Shown: positions 1 to 6,314 of the stretch, piece by piece | How positions within the stretch are numbered: position 1 is the first letter of the stretch | How the letters are laid out: the number at the start of each line of letters is the position of its first letter | DNA from: Bacteroidales bacterium | Lineage (GTDB): Bacteria > Bacteroidota > Bacteroidia > Bacteroidales > F082 | Reading direction: 5' to 3' | Length of the DNA: 17,321 nt | NCBI GenBank assembly: GCA_016281295.1 | Contig: JAEEII010000032.1 | Coordinates: 1 to 17,321, forward strand | Translations under genes and position numbers: made by a program | The notes under the pieces: generated by a model | Seen by the model: the letters and a program-made list of their open reading frames with translations, nothing else | The model's database searches: none | What the model was told of the DNA's origin: nothing

Positions 1-99
1 ATGGTCTTATGGCTCATGATAAGCGTGGGCCTCGACATCTACATGGGTTGGCCGTCGAAAGGATATGACTTGAACATCAAGAAAAATAAATCAAAATAA
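1..99 (+). CDS. 3' end of an unknown gene (partial)
   Basis: An open frame enters from the left edge in frame 1 and ends at TAA 97-99. The visible 32 residues are hydrophobic at first (LWLMISVGLDIYMGW) and end in a lysine-rich tail (KKNKSK), which would fit the last membrane segment and cytoplasmic tail of a membrane protein. I do not recognise the family. The ATG at base 1 may be internal, since the real start lies outside the window. The stop is followed after 9 bases by the ATG of a broken gene copy (109-285), so the two may once have formed an operon. Confidence is limited because the fragment is so short. Confidence 0.35.
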   Translation: MVLWLMISVGLDIYMGWPSKGYDLNIKKNKSK

Positions 100-141
100 A
101 CAATCATTATGGGAATCATCAAAACAAATGACAACTTCAAG
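98..141 (+). repeat. 44-base direct repeat, left copy
   Basis: Bases 98-141 are identical to 3991-4034. The repeat covers 11 bases before the ATG and the first 33 coding bases of the 4002-5072 gene. Sequence to the left of the repeat differs completely between the two copies, so 98/3991 is a sharp junction. Confidence 0.93.
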
Positions 142-285
142 GAAAAAGAAGAGAAAAGGAACACAACAATTTTCCACTGAGGAATTATCGCTGGGATGCG
201 GTTAAAGAAGTATTCCCCAGTTTGAACTACACATTGGATGACGTGGAAGGGTTTTCATGAATCCACGTTTGGTTGGCCAATTTGA
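109..285 (+). pseudogene. Internally deleted, frameshifted remnant of the 4002-5072 gene
   Basis: The first 11 codons match the start of the 4002-5072 gene exactly (MGIIKTNDNFK). The sequence then jumps through an A/G-rich stretch to the last ~45 codons of that gene; GGAATTATCGCTGGGATGCG is shared with about 4970-4989. Roughly 0.9 kb of the middle is missing. The join is out of frame: translation from 109 runs MGIIKTNDNFKEKEEKRN and stops at TGA 178-180. The 3' part carries about 20 differences over ~110 bases compared with the intact gene, while the 5' 44 bases are identical. The deletion may have arisen between A-rich tracts, since GAAAAAGAAGAG also occurs near 4197-4208. The remnant and the intact gene bracket the restriction-modification operon. 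Confidence 0.85.
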
Positions 286-330
286 TATTTTTTTAATATA
301 ACAATATACCTGTTGCCATCTATTTTTCTA

Positions 331-338
331 TATCTTTG
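331..338 (+). promoter_or_regulatory. Bacteroidetes -7 promoter element
   Basis: TATCTTTG matches TAnnTTTG, the Bacteroidetes housekeeping -7 consensus. It lies 36 bases before the small ORF at 374 and about 220 bases before the endonuclease start. A TTG at 313-315 is only 15 bases upstream, shorter than the usual 19-21, so the -33 part is weak. This is the best candidate promoter for the R-M operon. Confidence 0.5.
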
Positions 339-373
339 CACATTGCATGAATGCAACCCCAAAACACTCAAAA

Positions 374-545
374 ATGAGCAACATCCAAGATATTCACGCT
401 TTCGTAGAAAGCATCTATGACATCGTCCAAGAAGACATAAATCCACACCCCAAAAGGCCTGGTTAAAAGCGATGACAATGGTGAACCCGAGCCTAATAAT
501 GACAAAATTTCTAATAATGCTAATAATTGGTTGTTTATTGATTAA
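374..545 (+). pseudogene. Small frameshifted ORF upstream of the R-M genes
   Basis: ATG 374 opens MSNIQDIHAFVESIYDIVQE and stops at TAA 464-466 after 30 codons. If one base is removed from the run CCCCAAAAGG (448-457), the frame continues as ...PHPKGLVKSDDNGEPEPNND... to TAA 545, giving a polar, acidic protein of about 56 residues. The stop is 11 bases before the endonuclease ATG, and a TAnnTTTG element lies just upstream, so it could be the first gene of the R-M operon. I do not recognise it, and it shows no obvious helix-turn-helix of the R-M controller type. It could be a decayed gene, a contingency frameshift at the short homopolymers, a sequence error, or two unrelated short ORFs. No function is proposed. 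Confidence 0.4.
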
Positions 546-556
546 ATAAAAAATCT

Positions 557-1978
557 ATGTCAGAGTTACATTCATCGCTCCCCTACAACATAAAAAGCGA
601 AACAAGTATCTTCGAGTACAGCAAAGGCTTACTTGGCAAAACCCTACGTGATTTTGTGTGGAAAGATTATGAAATCAAGAAAGGAAAAGGTAGTTTAGGG
701 CAAATGGTGGAGAACATTTTCTTCTTGCTTGAAACAAACAACTATGCTGGTGCTGATTTTTCCGAAGCTGGGATGGAACTGAAATGCACACCACTGAAGA
801 AAAGTGACCAAGACGATTACTTAATCAAAGAACGCCTTGTCTGCAATATGATAAATTATTGCGAAGTTGTAAAGGAAGATTTTGAGCATTCACATTTCTA
901 TCTGAAATGCAAATTGATGTTACTACTATTCTATTTGCACAAGAAGGATTACGACAATCTAGACCTTGAGTTCATTTTTTCAGTTCTATGGAAGTTGCCA
1001 AAAAAAGATCTCTTAATCATCAAACACGATTACGAGATCATCATAGACAAAATCAAACAAGGTAAAGCTCACGAACTTTCCGAAGGCGACACAATGTATC
1101 TAGGTGCTTGTCGCAAGGGGCAGAAAGGCGACAGCCTGATGAAACAGCCTAACAATCCCAGTATTGACGCTCCACGCAGAGCGTTTAGCCTTAAAATGGC
1201 ATACATGCGAACCATTCTTGATTACGTCATTAAAAGTGGTAAAAATGCCGTCTCGAACGTTCCAGGTACAAAATCAGAGCTTGTCAGCACCAATGCTCTT
1301 TTGAAACAATCTTTTGACGACATTCTGCTTAGCCGATTCAAACCGTTTCTAAACATGCCATTTGAGAAAATTGCCAAACGCAAGAATGTGGACATCTCTA
1401 ACAACCCGAAGAACAAGTTTGCTTTAGTTTCTAACGCTATCGCAGCCACTAGGAAGTGTGCTAATGTGAACCGCTCAGAGGAATTCCTCAAAGCAGGTCT
1501 TACAATGAAAACAATTCGCATACAAGCCAATGGCATTATCAAAGAGGCAATGTCCTTTGAAAACATTGACTACATTGAAGTATCTGAGTGCGAGGATTGG
1601 ATTGAATCTCGCCTATACGAGCTCTTTTCCAGCCGTTTTTTGTTTGTGATTTTTAGAGAACAAGCCGAAGGCAACAATGACTATGTGTTAGACGATGTGT
1701 TTTTCTGGACAATGCCACAAAAAGACTTAGAGTTAGCTGAAATATATTGGAACCACATAAAAGATAATGTACTTGCTGGCCATATTTCAGAAGATTATTG
1801 GTGGAAAGGTGCGGATAAAAAGAAGTTCCATGTTCGCCCAAAGGCACAGAAAGCAACCGACCTCGCACCCACTCCCGATGGCAAAGGAGCAAAGAAGCTC
1901 TGTTATTGGTTTAACAATGACTATGTTCGTGAAATTGTTGAAAATCGAAAAAAAGAAATAGCAAATGTCAAAGCATAA
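557..1978 (+). CDS. Type II restriction endonuclease, Sau3AI/MutH family
   Basis: This is a 473-residue protein, close to the length of Sau3AI (about 490). The N-terminal MutH-like domain is clear: FEYSKGLLGKTL at 19-30, GSLGQMVEN at 45-53 with Glu52, and the catalytic D-x6-E-x-K signature at Asp67, Glu74 and Lys76 (DFSEAGMELK). In this family these residues bind Mg2+ and cut DNA at GATC. The second half (about 250-473) contains FKPFLNMPFEKIAK and fits the C-terminal MutH-like DNA-binding/allosteric domain of Sau3AI. The catalytic residues are intact, so the enzyme should be active. The cognate methyltransferase starts 14 bases before this stop. GATC sites occur inside the operon itself (for example 1007 and 1036), so host protection would be needed. 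The GATC specificity is inferred from the family. The gene is visibly more AT-rich than sbcCD, consistent with acquisition by transfer. Confidence 0.9.
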   Translation: MSELHSSLPYNIKSETSIFEYSKGLLGKTLRDFVWKDYEIKKGKGSLGQMVENIFFLLETNNYAGADFSEAGMELKCTPLKKSDQDDYLIKERLVCNMINYCEVVKEDFEHSHFYLKCKLMLLLFYLHKKDYDNLDLEFIFSVLWKLPKKDLLIIKHDYEIIIDKIKQGKAHELSEGDTMYLGACRKGQKGDSLMKQPNNPSIDAPRRAFSLKMAYMRTILDYVIKSGKNAVSNVPGTKSELVSTNALLKQSFDDILLSRFKPFLNMPFEKIAKRKNVDISNNPKNKFALVSNAIAATRKCANVNRSEEFLKAGLTMKTIRIQANGIIKEAMSFENIDYIEVSECEDWIESRLYELFSSRFLFVIFREQAEGNNDYVLDDVFFWTMPQKDLELAEIYWNHIKDNVLAGHISEDYWWKGADKKKFHVRPKAQKATDLAPTPDGKGAKKLCYWFNNDYVREIVENRKKEIANVKA

Positions 1979-3707
1979 AATAAAAGTAGTGGAATTATTC
2001 GCTGGCGTAGGAGGTTTCCGTATCGGCCTTGAAGGTGCATCGGATGCCTACGAAACCATCTGGAATAACCAATGGGAACCATCAACACAACATCAAGACG
2101 CGTCATTGGTTTATGTTGCCAGATTCGGTGCGAAAGGGCACTCTAACAAAGACATTAATCTTGTGAAAACAAAGGAAATCCCCGACCATGATTTGTTGGT
2201 GGGGGGATTCCCCTGCCAGGATTATTCGGTAGCAGCATCGCTGAGCCGATCTGGTGGTATTGAAGGAAAGAAAGGGGTGCTTTGGTGGCAGATATACCGC
2301 ATCCTTGAAGAAAAAGGAGACAAGCGTCCTCAATACATCTTTTTCGAAAACGTGGACCGTCTGCTGAATTCTCCCGCCACCCAACGCGGACGTGATTTTG
2401 CTATTATCTTAGCATCGTTGGCAGATTTAGGCTATGTGGTAGAATGGCGTATCATCAACGCCGCGGATTATGGTATGCCTCAACGCAGACGAAGAACATA
2501 TATTGTTGGCTATTTGAATACATCCGTTGTCGCTCAAAAAATCGAGACATTGAAGGACTGGGTGGAGTTTGATGGTGTAATGGCAAAAGCCTTTGAGATT
2601 AGGCAGAAAGTCGGCACCCTTTCAGAGTTTGATATTGAAGGTTCTGTCCAAGAAGTTTCAGCTAACTTTAACAAAGGCAAGAAAAACAGCCCATTTGGAA
2701 ATGCTGGGATAATGATGGACCGCCATGTTTATTCCATTGATGCAGAACCCGTTTATGACGGTCCACGTCAGACTCTTGGTGGAAATTTGGTTGACGAAAA
2801 ACTAGTTCCAGACGACTTCTTTATCTCAGAAGAAGAACTACCAAAGTGGGAATATGAAAAGGGGGCAAAAAAAATTGAAAGGATTTCTAAAGATGGATTC
2901 AAATATACTTTTTCTGAAGGCGGAATGGCTTTCCCAGATTATCTTGACCAACCCTCACGTACCATCATTACGGGCGAAGGCGGCACAGCCCCATCACGAT
3001 TCAAGCATGTGGTGAAGACTAAATCCGGGCGTTTTCGCCGTTTATTACCCATCGAATTAGAACGCATGAACATGTTCCCTGATAATCATACACTTCACCC
3101 AGAAGTATCAGATGGTCGTCGTGCATTTCTGATGGGTAATGCGCTTGTATGTGGTATAATAGAACAGATTGGGAAAAACCTTTATCAATCCATCTATGAT
3201 GAGGCTCCCGTTTCTTCGAGACCAATCTTTTTAAACCGCGATTCGATGCCAATGCTTGACTTAGGTCTCTTTGCCACTGAAGAGAAAACTATTGTGGTAA
3301 ACCGCCCAAAGAAGAATTACCTATTGGACAAAACGAAACATTTACTGATAGGTGTCGTGAAGAAAGATAACGAGGAGTACTTTTTGAAAGAAGAGCCGAC
3401 TAAAATCTACTATACAGGCCCTTCTGGAACCTTTCCTTCTACAATAGCCCTCAATAAACTATATTATTTCATGCCTTATATTAAAGGAAAAGGCGTTTCT
3501 GACCTTTATCTGATTCGAGTGGCTCGCATAGGAACTAAAGCAGAGGTTCATCCCGAAACAGGAGATGAAAGCCCAAGATTAGTATTTGAACTGGAGTATT
3601 TAGAATCTCTTCCCCATAATCAATGGGTAAGTTTGGATAAAGACAAAAATTTCGCATTCAAAGACACCCTCTTAGGAAAAATATTTAAGGATAATCAAGA
3701 ATTATAG
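1965..3707 (+). CDS. DNA (cytosine-5)-methyltransferase, partner of the Sau3AI-like enzyme
   Basis: This 580-residue protein has the ordered C5-methyltransferase motifs: I, ELFAGVGGF (10-18, AdoMet binding); IV, GGFPCQDYS (80-88) with nucleophile Cys84; VI, FENV (127-130); VIII, MPQRRRR (171-177); a target-recognition region at about 190-345; IX, FRRLLPIELERMNMFP (357-372); X, RRAFLMGNAL (385-394). It should place m5C in the site cut by the upstream nuclease, probably GATC, and so protect host DNA. The start overlaps the nuclease stop by 14 bases, indicating translational coupling with the nuclease encoded first. The protein does not end at motif X: an extra domain of about 170 residues follows (about 415-580), containing KIYYTGPSGTFPS and YFMPYIKGKGVSDLYLIRVA, which I cannot name. 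There is no sign of a frameshift. Confidence 0.93.
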   Translation: MSKHKIKVVELFAGVGGFRIGLEGASDAYETIWNNQWEPSTQHQDASLVYVARFGAKGHSNKDINLVKTKEIPDHDLLVGGFPCQDYSVAASLSRSGGIEGKKGVLWWQIYRILEEKGDKRPQYIFFENVDRLLNSPATQRGRDFAIILASLADLGYVVEWRIINAADYGMPQRRRRTYIVGYLNTSVVAQKIETLKDWVEFDGVMAKAFEIRQKVGTLSEFDIEGSVQEVSANFNKGKKNSPFGNAGIMMDRHVYSIDAEPVYDGPRQTLGGNLVDEKLVPDDFFISEEELPKWEYEKGAKKIERISKDGFKYTFSEGGMAFPDYLDQPSRTIITGEGGTAPSRFKHVVKTKSGRFRRLLPIELERMNMFPDNHTLHPEVSDGRRAFLMGNALVCGIIEQIGKNLYQSIYDEAPVSSRPIFLNRDSMPMLDLGLFATEEKTIVVNRPKKNYLLDKTKHLLIGVVKKDNEEYFLKEEPTKIYYTGPSGTFPSTIALNKLYYFMPYIKGKGVSDLYLIRVARIGTKAEVHPETGDESPRLVFELEYLESLPHNQWVSLDKDKNFAFKDTLLGKIFKDNQEL

Positions 3708-3784
3708 GAATACTTAAATTCAGCAGTACTATATTTTTTTATTTTGCAAGACTATATTTTTCCATTTTATTAAGAAGCTGTATT

Positions 3785-3854
3785 TAGAAGTTGTTTTGTT
3801 TTTTTCGATTATATTTATCGGAGCGATCGAAACAAAAAATCAAAACAGCTTCTA
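3785..3854. repeat. Imperfect inverted repeat, possible terminator or dispersed element
   Basis: The left arm 3785-3809 (starts TAGAAGTTGTTTTG) pairs with the right arm 3826-3854 (ends CAAAACAGCTTCTA), with a few mismatches and one- to two-base indels, around a ~16-base loop. It lies about 80 bases after the methyltransferase stop and could end that transcript. A third partial copy, TAAGAAGCTG, lies at 3771-3780. The right arm 3830-3853 is the exact reverse complement of 17183-17206, so the sequence is probably a dispersed intergenic repeat. Confidence 0.65.
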
Positions 3855-3894
3855 AAAAATTCAAAACCATTTTTTCAAACCCAGGTTGAAAAAA

Positions 3895-3963
3895 ACCTCT
3901 CTTTGCCACTATATACCCATAGGAATCCGCAACGCCTTACCTGCGTAGGATATAAAGAGAGGT
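3895..3963. promoter_or_regulatory. Foldable leader upstream of the 4002 gene
   Basis: ACCTCTCTTT (3895-3904) is an exact reverse complement of AAAGAGAGGT (3954-3963), a 10-bp closing stem. Inside, CGCA (3928-3931) and TGCG (3942-3945) can pair, and TATAT/ATATA tracts offer further helices. An alternative small hairpin AGGTT/AACCT (3883-3887/3894-3898) would compete with the outer stem, a geometry seen in switching leaders. No known riboswitch class was recognised. It may equally be a terminator relic or part of the island boundary. The segment is absent upstream of the broken copy at 109. Confidence 0.4.
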
Positions 3964-3990
3964 AAAACAAAAGACAATACTATATACAAA

Positions 3991-4034
3991 AAACAATCAT
4001 TATGGGAATCATCAAAACAAATGACAACTTCAAG
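3991..4034 (+). repeat. 44-base direct repeat, right copy
   Basis: Identical to 98-141. It begins 11 bases before the ATG at 4002 and ends within codon 11. The left flank here is island sequence; in the other copy it is the tail of the gene ending at 99. Confidence 0.93.
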
Positions 4035-5072
4035 CATCCCGAAGGAAAAATCCAACTCCTGAACGGCACTGTGCTTGACTGCTATCCTTTGGAACAGCAG
4101 CAGGACAAGGTGGAGAACGATTTAAAGCTGGACACCACCGGCAATTACCTGGTTGTTGGCAGTAAAAAGACCGCCTCAACCCCTCAAAGTGACAAAGAAA
4201 AAGAAGAGGAAAAGAAGCTGTTTCTATACAACGCTTTCAGGTTTCTTCAGTACCGAGACAGAATCATGTCGGACAGCCGCATGTTCCTCTGCCCCGTGCC
4301 CATCCAAAGCTGCATCGCCTACACTGGAACAAGCGGATTCTACGGCCCCACCTTGGGTGTTTACCTTGAATGGTGGCTCAACTGCGAAAGCGCCTTGATT
4401 TGTGAAAAAGACGAGACAAAGAAACTTGTTTATCACATCGCCGGCAGCCCCTTGTCGGGCAGCAACCACTGTGGCGTTGTTGATGAAAACGGCAAAACCG
4501 AAACGCAATCCATCTATCCATTCCTGTCGCTGTGGCCTGACTTCATGAGAATCAACAGCCGTTACGACGACGCAAAGGGCTTGTATCAGGCTTACACCTT
4601 GGAACAAGTTGTCGAAATCATGGATGAAGAAGACCTTTCCTCGGTTGACGACAAGGAAATAGAGATTCTATTTCTCAAAAGTGCCTTGCGCAAACGACAA
4701 AAAAACTCGTCTAATCAGATAAAACAGTTGTACGAAATAATAGACAAACTCAAATTCCATTTGTTTTACGCACATCGGGACGCATTGAAAAACATCATGG
4801 CCATCCACGACGAAAAGAAAGAGCAGAAAGAGAAAAGAGAAAAGGAAATCGATGCAGCTTGCAAGGAGCTGCGCAAGAAATTTAAGGCAGGCGAGATTGA
4901 CAACATACATTACCAACAGCAACTTACACCGTTGAAAAAGGAAAAGGAACACAACGATTTTCAGCTGAGGAATTATCGCTGGGATGCGGTTAAAGAGTTG
5001 TTCCCCGATTTGAATTACACCTTGGATGACGTGGAAAGTTTTTTCAAGGATCCTCGTTTAACTAAGCTATGA
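4002..5072 (+). CDS. Hypothetical protein with C-terminal coiled coil, intact copy
   Basis: I do not recognise this 356-residue protein. It has no signal peptide or membrane segment, so it is probably cytoplasmic. A small N-terminal region (1-55) reads like a compact beta-rich domain (IQLLNGTVLDCYPLEQ). It is followed by a charged linker (KEKEEEKK), a middle region rich in aromatic residues with Gly/Ser turns (about 75-190), and a strongly charged helical stretch (about 215-325, including KKEQKEKREKEIDAACKELRKKF) typical of a coiled coil. The end, NYRWDAVKELFPDLNYTLDDVESFF, is the part retained in the wrecked copy at 109-285. The gene lies between the R-M operon and sbcDC. Its start is supported by the repeat, which conserves 11 bases before the ATG. 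No function is assigned. Confidence 0.75.
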   Translation: MGIIKTNDNFKHPEGKIQLLNGTVLDCYPLEQQQDKVENDLKLDTTGNYLVVGSKKTASTPQSDKEKEEEKKLFLYNAFRFLQYRDRIMSDSRMFLCPVPIQSCIAYTGTSGFYGPTLGVYLEWWLNCESALICEKDETKKLVYHIAGSPLSGSNHCGVVDENGKTETQSIYPFLSLWPDFMRINSRYDDAKGLYQAYTLEQVVEIMDEEDLSSVDDKEIEILFLKSALRKRQKNSSNQIKQLYEIIDKLKFHLFYAHRDALKNIMAIHDEKKEQKEKREKEIDAACKELRKKFKAGEIDNIHYQQQLTPLKKEKEHNDFQLRNYRWDAVKELFPDLNYTLDDVESFFKDPRLTKL

Positions 5073-5100
5073 TAGCAATACCTGTTTATGGAATTTTTAT

Positions 5101-5108
5101 TATCTTTG
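5101..5108 (+). promoter_or_regulatory. -7 promoter element of sbcDC
   Basis: TATCTTTG matches TAnnTTTG and ends 25 bases before the sbcD ATG. No convincing TTTG was found at the expected -33 position. Confidence 0.6.
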
Positions 5109-5133
5109 CTTTTTCCACAAAACACGCAACACC

Positions 5134-6303
5134 ATGAAAATACTACATACCAGCGATTGGCACTTGGGACACGTACTCTATGGCTTTGACCGCACCGAAG
5201 AGCAACAAGCCATGCTCGACCAGATGGCTGACATCGTCGAGGAACAAAAACCCGACGTGTTTCTGCTGTGCGGCGACGTGTTCCATACCTCACAACCATC
5301 CAACACCGTACAAACCATACTTTCGGAAGGTCTCGTGAACATCCACAAGGCAAATCCCGAAATGGTCATCGTTATGACCGCCGGCAACCATGACAGCCCC
5401 ACAAAACACGAGATATTCCGTACCCCCTGGCGAGCATTGAACGTGTATGCCATCGGACGACTGGAGAAAGAGAACCTGGACGAACACATCATCGAAGTAC
5501 CAGGGAAAGGCTATATCCTTGCCATCCCATACGCCTACGAGCAAACACTCCCCAATGGTTTATTCCAACAGCTACTCGACAGGGTGACAGAAAGGAACGC
5601 CAAGGGACTTCCCGTGATCATGACAGCCCATACCACGGTAAAAGGTTGTGACTTCCTGGGTCATGAACAAGCCACGGAATACATCGTGGGCGGCATCGAC
5701 TCGATAGCACTGGAACAACTGGGCGAAGGCTATGACTACCTTGCACTGGGCCACATCCATCACGGACAGTTTGTGCATAGTGGCAAACACAACGTAAGAT
5801 ACTGCGGCACCCCGTTGCCCATCAGCTTCGACGAGACTTTCAACCATACCATCAGCATGGTGGAAATCAACAAGCATGGCGAAACCCCAACCGTGACGGA
5901 GATCGCCATCCAAAACCCTCATCCACTGGTGAACCTGCCCTCGGAAGGACTCGCGTCATGGGAAACAGCCAAAGAGTTGTTGCAACAGTTCCCCGATGAC
6001 CTTCCCGCCTATATCCGCTTGAATGTGGAGGTGGAAAACCATCTCCCCGTGGAAGCCACTGCCGAAGCAGTCAGTCTGGCCAAAGGAAAACAATGCCGGT
6101 TCTGCCACATCAACTCCAAAAGGAAAGCAGCAAGCCAAAGCGAGGTCAAGGTGCTGACAGTTCAGGAATTCCAGGCGGAACAGCCCATCAAAATCGCCAA
6201 ACAATACGCCGCCTACACAGGCACCGAATTCAACGAAGAAATGACCGCTATGTTTAATGAGGTATTGGACATGGTGGCTAATGACACCCGTAACGAACAA
6301 TAA
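5134..6303 (+). CDS. sbcD: SbcD, nuclease subunit of the SbcCD complex
   Basis: This 389-residue protein is the bacterial Mre11 homologue: a Mn2+-dependent 3'-5' exonuclease and endonuclease that, with SbcC, opens DNA hairpins and trims blocked or protein-bound ends. Calcineurin-like phosphoesterase motifs are all present in order: DWHLG (Asp8, His10), CGDVFH (Asp48), GNHDS (Asn85, His86, Asp87), MTAHTT (His near 166) and LGHIHHGQ (near 205). The C-terminal ~110 residues form the usual capping and SbcC-contact region. Length is close to E. coli SbcD (400). It is followed after 11 bases by sbcC, the normal operon order. The gene is more GC-rich than the R-M genes and looks native. Confidence 0.96.
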   Translation: MKILHTSDWHLGHVLYGFDRTEEQQAMLDQMADIVEEQKPDVFLLCGDVFHTSQPSNTVQTILSEGLVNIHKANPEMVIVMTAGNHDSPTKHEIFRTPWRALNVYAIGRLEKENLDEHIIEVPGKGYILAIPYAYEQTLPNGLFQQLLDRVTERNAKGLPVIMTAHTTVKGCDFLGHEQATEYIVGGIDSIALEQLGEGYDYLALGHIHHGQFVHSGKHNVRYCGTPLPISFDETFNHTISMVEINKHGETPTVTEIAIQNPHPLVNLPSEGLASWETAKELLQQFPDDLPAYIRLNVEVENHLPVEATAEAVSLAKGKQCRFCHINSKRKAASQSEVKVLTVQEFQAEQPIKIAKQYAAYTGTEFNEEMTAMFNEVLDMVANDTRNEQ

Positions 6304-6314
6304 AAACCAAGACC

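Larger units (their letters stand above)
3708..3990. other. Intergenic region after the R-M operon
   Basis: This AT-rich stretch of about 280 bases has no credible gene. It contains a near-direct repeat ACTATATTTTT (3728-3738 and 3751-3761), an imperfect inverted repeat (3785-3854) and a foldable segment (3895-3963). No clean TAnnTTTG promoter was seen for the gene at 4002; TCTCTTTG at 3898-3905 has one mismatch. Confidence 0.6.

Noticed and set aside
3895..3963. A tRNA gene, from the length and closing stem.
   Set aside because: There is no T-arm consensus, anticodon arm or acceptor geometry on either strand.
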